DNA of 64,000 nt from Leucocoprinus leucothites (taxonomy: Eukaryota; Basidiomycota; Agaricomycetes; Agaricales; Agaricaceae), in contig JAACJO010000001.1 of assembly GCA_013368445.1 (NCBI GenBank), forward strand, positions 2,294,001-2,358,000. The letters run 5' to 3'. Below are positions 45,147-56,900 of this stretch, one piece after another (the stretch's first letter is position 1; each line of letters begins with the position of its first letter). The position numbers and the translations under genes are program-made. The notes beneath the pieces are model-generated. The model worked only from the letters and a program-made list of their open reading frames with translations, was not told the DNA's origin and did no database searches.

Positions 45147-46755
45147 ATGCCTGTACCAACGCTCACTGATCCACCCGCGAATGCAACTGCATCTGCCGCC
45201 CCTGCTGCGAAACTACAAGGACAGCCTTCTCAAAAATCCATGACCAAAGCCGAACGGAGAGAGCTGCAGGAGAGGCAGCGCGCGGCAAAAGCTGCTCAGA
45301 AGGCCCAACAACAACAAGGGACTGGTGGTCAATCAAAACCGCCAAAGTCCCCTGGTGGACCCCAAAAGAAGGCCCAAGCTGGGGAGACATCGAAACAGAT
45401 GGCACCTGCCGCAAAAGATGCTGCTGCTGCTGCTGCAATCGACGAGGCTACTGGTGGAAAGGCCGTTTCACGAAGTCTGCGGATTTTCACGCATTTCGGT
45501 CTCCCAAAACCCGTTAGCCATGCTAAGGGCGATATCCATCCTGCGATCGTGAGACTCGGCCTGCTGTTCTCAGAATTCAAAATTTGCGGAGCGAATGCCC
45601 GGTGCATTGCTACTCTTACTGCCTTCAAATCTGTGTGTCTATTTCATTTGTGCGTATCCTCCCACTGAGTCATTCGACTCGTAGGTCATCCAAGACTACA
45701 CCACGCCCCCAAACCATACCCTTTCGCGCCATTTGATGACACACTTATCACCACAAATAACACATCTTGTAGCTGCACGCCCGATGTCTGTTACGATGGG
45801 GAATGCGATCCGAGAGCTAAAGTTAGAAATAAGCAATTCAGACATCGATATGGTGGAACAGGATGTATGTATTTTGTTATTCGTTCGTGTTATGTATTGT
45901 ATAACTATCTGTTTTCAGGCCAAGAATGCTCTGTGCAACAAAATTGATAACTATATCCGAGATAGAATCATTTTTGCGGATGAAGTCATTCAAGAACTTG
46001 CAGGAAATAAGATCAAGGACGGAGATGTAGTACTTACTTTTGCAAGGTGATGTTAATGGTCATGGGTCGATCTGGAGCTACCGCTGATATAGGAATCAGG
46101 TCCTCCGTCGTCGAAAAAATACTTTTGAACGCTCAGGAAGAAGGCAAGAAGTTTTCAGCCACCGTCATTGATTCGCCCCCGCTACTCGAAGGTTAGAACC
46201 CTACTGTACTTGCCGATACTATCAAAGCTCAATTCATTGTAGGAAAGACCCTGCTGAATAGGCTTACGAGTGGTCCAAATCCTATTCCTTGCACCTATGC
46301 TCTCTTACCTGCCCTTCCTTCGCTTATTACTGAAGTGACGACCGTCCTTGTCGGAGCCCACGCACTCTTTTCTAATGGTGCAGTCTATTCACGGGCTGGA
46401 ACGGCGCTCGTCGCCATGATGGCGAAAGGTCACGGCATACCTGTCATGGTTTGCTGTGAAACATATAAATTCAGCGAAGGTGTTATGGTTGACGGTTTCG
46501 GCAAGAATGAACTCGGTATGTGTACCACAAATTCTTGAAGGACGCTTACCGATAGATCCCCCAGCGCCCGTCAAAGTTACAAAATCGACCAGCCACTCTG
46601 AAGCAGCTTCACCGTCGCAGAATTTGGAGATTCTGAATCCGCTTTACGATCTCACGCCAGCCACTTTTATCACGGCAGTCGTAACAGAAGTTGGCTTGAT
46701 TCCTCCGAGCAGTATCAGCTCCATTCCCCTTGCACTTGGAAAAACCACGCTGTGA
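45147..46755 (+). CDS. GCD2: eIF2B delta subunit
   Basis: Subunit of eIF2B, the guanine nucleotide exchange factor of translation factor eIF2; the delta subunit belongs to the regulatory core that senses phosphorylated eIF2. About 440 residues. The N-terminal 95 residues are low complexity and charged (KSMTKAERRELQERQRAAKA, then Lys/Ala/Gln runs). The core starts with RIFTHFGLPKPVSHAKGDIH and continues with SEFKICGANARCIATLTAFK, SVIQDYTTPPNHTLSRHL, MSVTMGNAIRELKLEIS and DGDVVLTFARSSVVEKIL. The Rossmann-like part has TEVTTVLVGAHALFSNGAVY, SRAGTALVAMMAKGHGIPV and VCCETYKFSE, then PLYDLTPATFITAVVTEVG. These are the characteristic eIF2B alpha/beta/delta motifs. Six or so short introns. Start ATG 45147; stop at 46753-46755. 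Confidence 0.94.
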
Positions 46756-47377
46756 AACTTGTACGAATGGCTTCCTCATGCCTTGAGTGTGTTCAACTCG
46801 GTTTGTATTGGCTAACCAGTATATATGCTAGTAATAAAATGTGTAATTGTTGTTGAGTCTTACGAGGTGTTCCTTGCGCTCCGATAAGGCGTCATCGTCG
46901 TCGCCCGTACAGACGACTGCCCCAGCCCAAATCGATATCATGCCCATTATTCTACCGCGAGGCGTCGGAACCAAAAGAGAGTGGCTCTGAGTAAACCTGA
47001 TGTGTGGAGTGTTGAATTTTGCAAATGAACACCTCTGAATACTCATGAGCTCCTTCGAGAATGCAAGAAACCAGGTTGAAAAAAAAGACAGTCTATCGTC
47101 GTAGAACATGAATTACCATTGATCTACTTCTGTACACATGCGCTCGTCTACCACCACCTTCCCAGCAAGGCTATTAAAACTGAAGATGTGCTAGTTCCAC
47201 TGGGTAGGTATTAGCCCCATTACGCTGGTATCGGGTATCTGTAAGTAATTATGAGCATGATTAATTATGGGGTTCGTGGATTATGTGAGGTATAGCTGAA
47301 ATTCCAAGAGGATACTATTTGATATGATGGCATTTAAATAAAAAATTCATCTTCGTATCCTCGGGTCCATAGCAGAG
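46756..47377. other. Intergenic, convergent 3' flanks
   Basis: About 620 bp between the ends of eIF2B delta and MTFP1, which converge. AT-rich, with no gene seen. Confidence 0.5.
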
Positions 47378-48172
47378 CTATGAGACTTGCTTATCTTGGG
47401 GCTCGCTCTGCGCTGAAGCTCGGTTGCGTTCTATCAGTTTTTCTCGTATCCAGTTAAAGGTACAGTCCGTGGCATGCTCGACTGGGTGGTCAAAGAGGTA
47501 CGGAAGAATCGGGACAATAGCCAATCCAGTAAATGTAGGGCCCCAAGCTTTGACCCGGGAGTTGGCCGCCTTGACAAAGAACCGTTTTGACTGGGAAACG
47601 GCGGTGTGAATAGTTAACGCAGGAAGGGCCCTGTCATAGGATATCAATGATAGAACCATTTCACGTGGAACGAGGCTCACATGGACGCGATTGACTGGAA
47701 GGTCGCTCGTTCTACCGCAGACAGAGCCAACCGAGTAGGTTCCGAGAAATTTGCAGCCTCAATGGGACTTGGGCCTCGTCGATGGGCTTTATATGTTTCA
47801 TAACCAACGTCCCTTTGTCACGAGGGAATTAGAAGAAAAACAAGTGACCAAATATGTGTACAAGTACCCTGAGAGATAAAGCCAGGAGACACCATATGCA
47901 GCAGTCACTGCCCACGGGGGCACGACGGGACGAAATGCTTCGCCGATATCGCTGGTCTGTTTGAAGAGGTTTGGTCAGGAAACCAACGTTGGTTTATCGT
48001 AACCAATATCACGCACGTAAGCAATATATCGAGTGCTAGCCCGGAGTGCCGTCCTTATGCGAGCTCCGTAGGCCATATATCGAACGTCGGAGTCGACACT
48101 GTCGGCATCTTTGTCTGCGAGAGTATCAAATTTTTCATGAAGGGCTTCCAGAGGATTTTCAGATGCGGTCAT
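47378..48172 (-). CDS. Mitochondrial fission process protein 1 family (MTFP1/MTP18)
   Basis: Inner-membrane protein of the MTFP1 family, linked in animals to mitochondrial division. About 205 residues. The first exon has DVRYMAYGARIRTALRASTR and YIAYVRDIG, close to the RY.GY..E.GEAFR start of the family. The next has FRPVVPPWAVTAAYGVSWLY and LSGDVGYETYKAHRRG, matching the first conserved helix and loop. A later exon gives LPALTIHTAVSQSKRFF and VKAWGPTFTGLAIVPILPYL, then FDHPVEHATDCTFNWIRE, the second hydrophobic helix and the conserved DHPVE motif. Three or so short introns are visible. Start ATG 48172, stop 47378-47380. It faces an FHA-forkhead gene across 264 bp. Function in fungi is less studied, so the fission role is inference. 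Confidence 0.87.
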
Positions 48173-48227
48173 GGTGGTGGAGATAACTTGAAGAAATGGA
48201 TGACTTCACTTTTGTCCGATCAAGAAG

Positions 48228-48233
48228 ACGCGT
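48228..48233. promoter_or_regulatory. Single MCB box between MTFP1 and the FHA-forkhead gene
   Basis: ACGCGT lies 56 bp from the MTFP1 start and 204 bp from the forkhead start. One copy only; it could be chance. Confidence 0.25.
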
Positions 48234-48436
48234 CTCCGTGGCCTGATCGCCGGATATGCTCCGGAGGTCGGCGGGGCTACGGCGAAAGGAGAAGTTTCGG
48301 GCCGCCCAACGAACGAGGCTTGTCAGTCATCCGCGGCGTCACGTGTGTCGCCCAACTTGACTGTCGACCACAACGTCGCCAACGTCGCCCACGACGCACT
48401 ACTCGTCGATCTCGACTCTCCATCGCACCAATCACT

Positions 48437-50742
48437 ATGGATACCCGTTCTCACAGTGCCTCTCCTCACCCTGATGCAGAACTACCCCGCGAACCCTCTC
48501 CTCCACCCCAGGACAAGATTTCTGCCTATTACTCCCTTGTCTTCCCCGGCTGGACCTTCTACATCCAGATGCTCTCTATCACGATTGGAAGACGTTGTGC
48601 GCCGAATCTAAACGCACCTACTACATCCACCGCGGAACAGGCTCAGGTTGACGTTGATCTTGGGAACCTGAAGAGCGTATCACGCCTGCATGCGAAAATA
48701 GAATATGACCAGGATGAGGACCGTTTCGTACTGGTCGTCATTGGCAGGAATGGTGCTTGGGTGGACGGTGTATGGTGCGGTGCCGGCACTCGAGCGACAC
48801 TAAGTGAAAGGTGTGTTGACTTTCCGATCATTCATTAATCCCTGAATGGAACGCTCACCCGAACTACCCGCCGTCTTGTGGTATTGCTTGTGCTCGCAGG
48901 TCGCACATTCAGATAGCGTCTCGGACGTTTACATTTGTTCTTCCTCCCCCTTCTCCTCCCGAAGATACCCCTTCCCCCAGCTCCCAGTCATCCGCTAACC
49001 GCGCACGTTCGCCGTCTGTGGATATCACGTCTATATCGCCACCCTCTTCACAACCCCCGAATTCCCCTCCTCCACGGAAGGCCAAGCTTCCACCCCCCTC
49101 GCCGGAACCTCAGATTGATATCCTACCGGACCCTGAAGCCATAGAACAACCACAGTTACCCAACTCAAATTCAATAGGGAAGGGCAAGGGTGTCAACATG
49201 AAGAAGCGCAAGAAGGGAGATGAGCCTCCAGTATTAGAACGCCCCGAGGTTATGCCGCCTAAACCACCTTTCACCTATGCGCAATTAATCTACCGAGCTA
49301 TCAAAGCTATTGATGGCAAAGCCACTCTACAGGAGATCTGTAATTGGATTATGACGACCTATGATTATTATAAATACGCTGATGGCGCGTGGATGGTTCG
49401 TAAACTGTGATATTCTGTTAAATATTATACTGAATGACTTTCACAGAGTTCTGTACGACACAATTTATCTTCCGGTCGAGCGTTTTTAAAGATGGAGCGT
49501 TGCGGTGGGGATAGGGGCAAAGGCTTCTTTTGGTCAATAGACGAGAAATACGCGCAAAACTTTGAGGAGCAGGAAGCTAAGGCTCTACAGAATGCTGCGC
49601 AGGTAACTGGTGGGAAGGATAGTTCAAGTAAGCCCGGGAAACGGAAAGACAAGAACGCTCCCTTGGATCCGCCACTGAAACGCAGCATTAAAGGGGAACC
49701 AAAAGGCCCTCTCCCTCCACCTCTCACATCGGCCCCTCTCATACCTAAGGCAGTCGCCGTCAATCTGCCTCAAGGACCTACTCCGATACCGGCGCCTAAT
49801 ACCAATAAAAACGCAGCCACTGGAGTTTTTGCTTATAACGCACAAGCCCAAGCATCATCTTCCACCTCGTACCCTGCAAATGTACCACCTTCAAATCCCT
49901 ATGCTGTGTTAGCACAATCTCAGTGGACCTTGCATCCATCTGCAGCTGCCAACACGGCTACTAAAAGTACGACCTCGATACCCGTCCCATCTACATCTAT
50001 GAGACCGCCTACGACCGCTCTTTCTAATTCTTCTCTTACGCCCACGCCATCTGCTTCCACTACTGCCACAGCCTCTGCACCGTCCACCACCTCTCGACCC
50101 ATAGTCCCTCCTATCAACACGAACCTCGTGCCTGATGTCGCCATCCCGATCGTTCTCGGACCAATACCCGCTGGACACCCTGATCATATGCCTGGTCAAC
50201 CCAACAATTCTGCCAAGCCAGGTTATATGATTTTACACGAACGGAAACTTATCCTCGACCCCGACGTATTCTCTGGGATCACTCAGGATATGCTGAAGCA
50301 GCTGGAGAAGATGGGTGCTATGGCGGCCGTACAGGTGTTGACAGGACACATGGTCAGAGCATTGAAGGAGCGCAGGGCGAAGAGCAAGAGCAAAGACAAA
50401 AGCGCGAAGAAAGCTGCCAAAGCTGCAAAGAAAGCTGCCGCTACTGTTGCTACTGCCGCCGCCGTCGCCAATATTCCTGCCTTACCTACCGCTGGTCCAA
50501 GCGCTGCACCCCCCAACGCAACCACCTACTCGACCATCGTAGCTCCCTTGCCTCCGTCCACTAATGTAACTACCCTGACGACTGTCACGCATCCTCCTAC
50601 TATTGAAGAGGTACCAGTAGATCCCGGGTCACCGATTATCGTTATTGATGATTCTGAGGACGAGGCCCCAGTGGCAAAACGCAGGAAACTTAATGATAGT
50701 GGGACAAACAATAGTGTCGAGATGATACCGATGGTGGTATGA
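48437..50742 (+). CDS. FHA-forkhead transcription factor, probably Fhl1 type
   Basis: About 720 residues. An N-terminal FHA phosphopeptide-binding domain has MLSITIGRRC, LKSVSRLHAKIEYD and VVIGRNGAWVDG; the Gly-Arg, Ser-Arg-x-His and Asn-Gly residues are all present. A Pro-rich linker follows, then the forkhead domain: PPKPPFTYAQLIYRAIKAID, ATLQEICNWIMTTYDYYKYA and, after an intron, SSVRHNLSSGRAFLKMERC with GKGFFWSIDEKY. The C-terminal half is low complexity with a Lys/Ala run and a late acidic stretch (VIDDSEDEAPVAKRRKL) that looks like a SUMO-interacting motif plus a nuclear signal. The FHA-plus-forkhead layout fits Fhl1 (ribosomal protein gene control) or Fkh2 (G2/M); the wing region and the FHA wording look closer to Fhl1. 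Start ATG 48437; stop 50740-50742. Confidence 0.85.
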
Positions 50743-51303
50743 TTTTTTTTAGTTACACTTTCTCCGTGATGGCCCACGGCGCCGATAACGAACATGTTTT
50801 TGCACGTATCTACTTATTGGTCCGTGCACTACTTGTCCCACTCGTTGGTCCGCCCGTCTGTTTCACTTTCGCTTCGACCTTTCTGTATTTTTGTCGGGTT
50901 TCGGTTGGATCCCTTTTTCGATTTTAATCCTGATGGACCTAGCATATTTCGCTTACGATTCAAGATCCCATCTTCACGCACGGTCATGATTACTGTATGT
51001 CATACTTTACTAGTTTTTTGTTTACTTAGATTTGCTATCGTCGCACGTTTGTTTATCATTAGCGGGTTATTTATAGGAGAAGGCAAAGAAGAAAAGCTAA
51101 ATAATAATACAACAGTGTGGAGATTGAAGTTTACTTATGAATTGAAGTGAACTAGGACATTTGATTCTGAAAAACATGAGAAATTCCGGTTGTCACTTTT
51201 AATGCCAAGAAACCTTGCTCCACGTAGTCCGCACGGAGTTTATGCTGTTTTACTTTGTGGATTTCTGTGGATCCAATGGTTGATCAGATTGGTGGACCCG
51301 AGA
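50743..51303. other. Intergenic, convergent 3' flanks
   Basis: About 560 bp of AT-rich DNA between the forkhead gene and the TFIIS-N-like gene, which converge. No gene seen. Confidence 0.5.
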
Positions 51304-52536
51304 TTAGGATTTCATGCTTCGTCTGTTCTGGCGAAAGGATCTTTTCCACAGGTCCATTATTGCTTGTGCTTTCCCCCTAACTCGCAGTCCATAGCGATCA
51401 TCTGCGAGTAGTTTTCGTATCTCTACTCCCAGTTTGACATCAGCAAGCATTTGTAAAGTCAACCCGGGGTTCTGAGACACCATCATGACTTCATCCAGTG
51501 TATTTAAGAGACTTTCTTCATCTTTCCAAGATGCTTTGCCATGCTCACAGATGAAAATACACCTTTTTATCTCATTATCCATGTGAATCAGGTGTTTTTT
51601 GTCAATGTGCGGATAGTGAGGGTGCTTAAGTCCAACCGACAAAGTGTGAGCATTGATAGCAGCAGGGGGCCATGACATTGCACCTCCAGCAACAAGCCGG
51701 TGCTGGGAAGATTGTGAATCTTGACTGTGCAATGCAGAATTGCAAATGTGAGGATAGGGTTTATGACCCTTTTGTGACCCCTTGGCTCCATTGCTAGGAC
51801 TTATTTCAGTACTAGCTCTAAACTCTGGTAGAGTTTGCCAAGCAGGGGAGCTGCATTTAGCACTGGGAGAAATCCCTAGGCCATGCTTTAACACCATATC
51901 TTGGGGTTTTGAAACACGAGGATGCAAAGATGCATTTGCTCTGTTATTAGTGAGCTTGTGCTCATGCCTTTTCACAGTTTCTTTTGAACCCAAGCAATGA
52001 GGAGCCGCATTAATTCCAACCTTCTCTTTGTGAAGGCCCCCGGAAACTCTGATATTTTCCGTGGAATTAAGGACTCTACTCCTTTTGGGAATTCCGCCTA
52101 TTGTTTCATCAACACATGATGTTGGTGCGGCAGTAGTACTAACTGCGCTCATATTAGGCGGGATTTTCCTCTTTCCCAAAAGTTGCTTTGAAAGCAATAG
52201 ATTGGGGACAACAGGTGGAGTCTCTTGTCGATTTGCTGCCCGCAATGCAGCAGGAGCAGGTGGGTTCGACATTTGATGATATACATTTAGCATATTAACA
52301 CCTGCCCGTGCAGCATGTGCCCGAAGGTTGGCCAAAGTGGAGCTGAGCTCTGATGCTATGGCAGTACGAGCAACCTTTTGGGGTTCCAAAACATGCACCA
52401 TGGGCACTTGAGCAATCCATCTCAGCTGAGGTTGGATTACAGGAATGCATCCTGCATTCGATGTCGGTCCAGACGCCAAAAAGGACTGGCTGCTTTTTTC
52501 TTTATTCATAGCATCATCAATACTATCTTGCGACAT
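51304..52536 (-). CDS. Intronless protein with a C-terminal TFIIS-N (LW) like domain
   Basis: One uninterrupted frame of 410 residues, from ATG 52536 to the stop after RRSMKS. Most of it is polar and without recognisable domains; KRKIPP and IPKRSRVL are candidate nuclear signals. The last 65 residues read EESLLNTLDEVMMVSQNPGL, TLQMLADVKLGVEIRKLLAD and RGKAQAIMDLWKRSFRQ. This matches the helical-bundle TFIIS N-terminal domain, with its LL..L....LT...L....LG..V..L and Lys-x-x-x-x-x-x-W-K pattern, used by transcription factors such as TFIIS, Spn1 and Med26 to bind partners. Here the domain is at the C-terminus rather than the N-terminus. The lack of introns and AT-richer codons set it apart from its neighbours. 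Its specific function is unknown. Confidence 0.7.
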   Translation of the reverse strand: MSQDSIDDAMNKEKSSQSFLASGPTSNAGCIPVIQPQLRWIAQVPMVHVLEPQKVARTAIASELSSTLANLRAHAARAGVNMLNVYHQMSNPPAPAALRAANRQETPPVVPNLLLSKQLLGKRKIPPNMSAVSTTAAPTSCVDETIGGIPKRSRVLNSTENIRVSGGLHKEKVGINAAPHCLGSKETVKRHEHKLTNNRANASLHPRVSKPQDMVLKHGLGISPSAKCSSPAWQTLPEFRASTEISPSNGAKGSQKGHKPYPHICNSALHSQDSQSSQHRLVAGGAMSWPPAAINAHTLSVGLKHPHYPHIDKKHLIHMDNEIKRCIFICEHGKASWKDEESLLNTLDEVMMVSQNPGLTLQMLADVKLGVEIRKLLADDRYGLRVRGKAQAIMDLWKRSFRQNRRSMKS

Positions 52537-53903
52537 TGCAATACAAGTATGAGCAGCCGTAACCGCTTTAAACGAAAACTAATAACCGGTGAGAACAAGT
52601 AATTGTAGTGATGCAAAAGGCGGCGTGCCTTAGTATCTACTTGAGGCCTGCAATGGACAGGGGAGTCGCTTGGCACGGACGGCGAAAGAAAATGGTTCGA
52701 GAGAGATAAGACAGATGGATCAGTAGAGGTGCACGCTGTGAAACCTCGTAGGAATGAAAATATGCTGAGGGAGTTGGGCTTGAGGAGGGGGAACAATGGT
52801 GGGGTAAGGGAGATAGTAATTTTCACAGAAAGAGAAGACCATGAGAGTTAAGAGAGAAGTTTATATAGGCATTCCCTTGGTGAGTCATGTGGAGTCACCT
52901 ATTTGAAGCGTGGCAGCCGAAACCCAAAATGATAGACTAGGATTACCTATACTGCACCGGAGGGGAATGTTGTAGAAGCATGGTGATCGGGCAACTCGGA
53001 CTACTACTGAATATATATTGATAGTCACACAAAGGTGTTCCATCAAAAATTGGAGAAAATCTGCAAGCACAAGGGCTGAAGCCTTGATCGATTAGAAGAA
53101 AAGACATAAGGGGACGATATGATAGTGCGAAGATTTGATAGCAACTAGGGTTCTCTGCTTATCAGGCGAAGAGGAGATCACGGAGACTTATCGACTAAAT
53201 TCGAACTTGGGACCGAGATAAGTACCTCGTTAATAGGAGATTTTCGGGCGGGTAAAGGCGAAATGAATGCCATGAGGGGCAGCTTGCATCTTTACGATAC
53301 AGTGGATTTCCCTATTCGTCCGACGTACGGTAGGGTGAGAGTCCTGTTTGGAGCATTTGAGATGTCAAACGTGCGTAGATGGGGAAGAACCCCCAATCAC
53401 CGTGTATTTGCGCCCTCGGTGTCACGAGTGGGAAAATTTGGTGGGGCAAATATTGAAGAATGGATGGGAGATATCTGGAGGATGGTCAACGGATTTGGCG
53501 CATTGGCGCGTGGTACGGAGCGATGAAATACCCATAGACTCGTGGAGGGCCGCTGAGTAATTTCGGAGCTTATAAAATTACGGAGTGCTCCGGGTCTTGT
53601 GCAGAGTGCACGTGCTTGGAAGACTTTTCGAGGTCGGTTTATGCCTGATATCATAACCGTATATCTGCCTCTTTGCGACCCTCACGTTCTATTCCCTCTT
53701 CTATTCCCTCCTCAGGCAGCCCCAGCGCTCGCCAATCATCCGGTCTTCGCCTTTCCTTTACCAGTGGGCCTGCCGACAGCTTCTCCTTTCCTCTCTTACC
53801 GAACTCGCTCACCTTTTCGTTTCTATTTCTCGGATTGGCCGTCTTAGCCACCACCAGCCATCTAGCACGACTCGGTTTTCTACCTGTTCCTCCTACTTGG
53901 CCC
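52537..53903. other. 1.4 kb intergenic region
   Basis: Divergent promoters of the TFIIS-N-like gene and KCS1. A pyrimidine tract on the minus strand near 52760-52830 may be the 5' leader of the former. An 87-codon frame at 53263-53526 is not convincing. The frame open from about 53673 to 53903 is in phase with KCS1 but has no ATG, so it is probably the KCS1 leader. Confidence 0.45.
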
Positions 53904-56900
53904 ATGGACTCATCTGACGTCATCCAATGTAAACATTTTCCTTTTCCTCTCTCGCCACCGAGTTCTGGTACCGTCACTGCCGTCTCTTCCCCCCGGCTTC
54001 CCAACATCTCAACCAACCGGCCAGATATTATAAATCAGCACTTCACGTTTCCCTCGACGCGTCAAAATGCGAAGCTGCACCGCCCATCCAAGAAACTGCG
54101 GAAACCACCCGTTGTTCCGGACGTTCTGGATTCCGGTCAGCTTGGTACCCATGCTTATTCTTTCTCCACCCGCCACAATCAACACCACGAGTCTCCGACA
54201 CGATCACTAACTCTTCCGCCCAACTCTTCGCCACTCTCCCTACTGACCTCAACCTTGCCTCCCGCGACATGTTCGAGAACAGGCTCTACCTCGTCCAGCA
54301 GCTCCTCGTCCTCAGTCCTTCATATGCGTGAGGCACCACACACTTCTGGCACGGGAATGGGGCGTAAAGTAGCTGCTAAACTACAGCTATTCAAGGAGTC
54401 TGTGGGTCCAACAGAAGACCCACTGTCAGGTGAACCTTCTCGTCCGCAGTCCTCCAGTAGCCGTAGAATAGCACCTTCGAAGATTGGCGACGATGAAGAA
54501 ATAGCAGAGGCCCAGTTTAAATTTGTCAAGCGCTCGGAATGGCCCGATCGTGAGGCTGCTGCTATCAGACGTGAAAGAAGCATGACGACATTAGATGGTG
54601 TGAATGATGGTATTTTAGGAGTGTGGCCTGGGTCGCAGCAGCAAGATCACAGCCAATATCGAGAAGGTGTTTTGGAGGAATACAATCAGTGGAGGAGAGG
54701 GTTCGTTGAGAACTTTGAAGCAAAAAGGGGGAGACGACGTGATCGTACGAGCGCAGAAACGGATTCGAAAACGGATGATCATGTGCATTCCAAAGCCACT
54801 CGCGGTGAATCTAAACTTTCTCGACCAAGTCCTCATGTGTACCCTCCGTCCCCCTCTCCTTCACGATCTCGCCGCCGTTTATCAGTCTCCTCTCAGCAAA
54901 ACCAGGAGGCTGGCTCGGGCGACAGTGTTGCTCGTCGTTTCAGCTGGTCACAGAAGTTCCCAGCCCCACCCGAGGCTTTCACTCCTTTACCACGGCCAGA
55001 AAGCCGGAGCAGTGCACGCTCGACGAGCTTCGCCGCCCCCATTTCGCTTATTGACCCTACTTCTCCGTGGTCGACCGACGATGACTCGAATTGGGAAACT
55101 ACCTCCATCGCAACCTCGACCTCGACGACGCCTTCTACCAGCACTCGGCGGGGAAAAAGGAACCAATCTCCGGTGTTATTGCATAGTGCATCGGAAGATG
55201 TGGACTTGCAGTCACCCCATAACTCGTTCGTATTTAGGGAAAGCGATTCCGACCACTTTCTTCACTTCGACCTCTCCCAAGAACACTTGCCTCATATTCC
55301 TCTTCGACCATTCCGGAACCAAGTGGGAGGGCATAGTTCTATATACAAGTTCACAAAGCAAGCAGTGTGCAAGGTTCGCATCACAGCAGTATCCTCTATA
55401 CGATATACTTCATTGACGACCCGTACTCCGAATTAGCCGCTTGTGTCTCGTGAGAATTTATTTTATGAAGCTGTTGAAAGAGAGGCACCTCCTCTCTTGG
55501 GCTTCATTCCTCGATACCTTGGAGTGATGCTGGTCAGCTATCGACGTGTGCCGAAAGACCGTTTTACGTCTAATACTGCCAACAAGACCTTCAGTACTAC
55601 TCCAACGCACCTAGCGAAAGGAAGCCAGATGACTCTTCGAACCTCGTCCCCAATTCTTGTCTCAAAACAAAGTTCGAGACCATCCGTGAGCGTACCCTCA
55701 GACGAAGCGGATACTGACGAAGCGGAATTACCGGAGGTTGTCCTCGATCGAAACCGTCATATAATACCAGAGTGGATGCTTAAAGGCAACCGACACAGGT
55801 CTTTATCGCACTCTCATACCAACGGAACAACTGTCTTCGCTCGACGCCAGCTGCACAAAACTCGTTACAGTACTGCATCCACTCCCGACCTTGCAGGTAC
55901 CCCAATTCTGCAGTCCACTCGCTTGAAAAAGAGTTCATCGGACCAATATTCATCATCCTTTGATTCTCAGGAGATGGACGCACCTACTCCCGTCAACTCA
56001 CCGAGCCAAGCTCTTCGCGCATTCCCAACGAGCTTGGGGGAACGGCCTCATCTAAGCTCCCACGAAACCACTTCTGACGACGATGCGGACCTCTCTCGCC
56101 CATATCTGAGACCATTCCATTCCGAAAACATGTTCCCCGGTTCGCCTTGGGGAACTGGTTCCACTGTAGTCAACACCAAACTAAAGGACCATGTCTTTCA
56201 GAATGCAATGCACGCCGCATTCAGGAGGGTTAAGAAGCTTGCAGGTTATGCACGTAAATCTCAGACGGAAGATGAGAGCGAGTTTGCTCCAGCTGAGTCT
56301 AGTAGCTCAAGGAGGCGTTCAAAGAAACCGCGGTCGTCGCTTTTCGGAGTAACAAAATCTCACTCCGACGGCTGCCGTACCCCTGTTCGTCGCGTACCAA
56401 GCATGTTTGCGAAATCAGATGATGTAGATGCCTCGAACCGAACTCAGAACAACGATAGTGGCAATATTAGTGGCGTCTTTGAGATGGATCTTGATTTGGA
56501 CCATGAAGGGACAGATTCTATCGAGGCTTGGAAAGGCACTAGCTTATCTCCATCGCTTAACAACAGACGTCGTAGTCTTTCACGTTCGCTCGATGCCGGA
56601 GCTGTGCATCAAAGTCCTTCCCACCCTCTACCTCCTGATCAAGCAACCATTCCTGAGAAAGCTGAGTCTGACCCTTCCTTTACGAGACAGACCCACTTTA
56701 TTCTCATGGAAGATCTCACTGGGCGTCTCAAGCATCCATGCGTGATGGATCTTAAGATGGGGACGCGGCAGTACGGTATGGACGCCACAAGCTCAAAAAA
56801 GAAAAGTCAGAGGAAGAAATGCGATCGGACTACCAGCCGTGCCCTCGGGGTTCGTGTGTGTGGGATGCAGGTAAGACAGATGCTATTTCACATAGCCTTT

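Noticed and set aside
53263..53526. 87-codon + strand frame upstream of KCS1
   Set aside because: Not recognisable, and the other frames over the same bases are equally open.
53673..53903. Extending KCS1 upstream to 53673
   Set aside because: The frame is open but has no ATG before 53904; only a TTG codon begins it, so the leader explanation is simpler.
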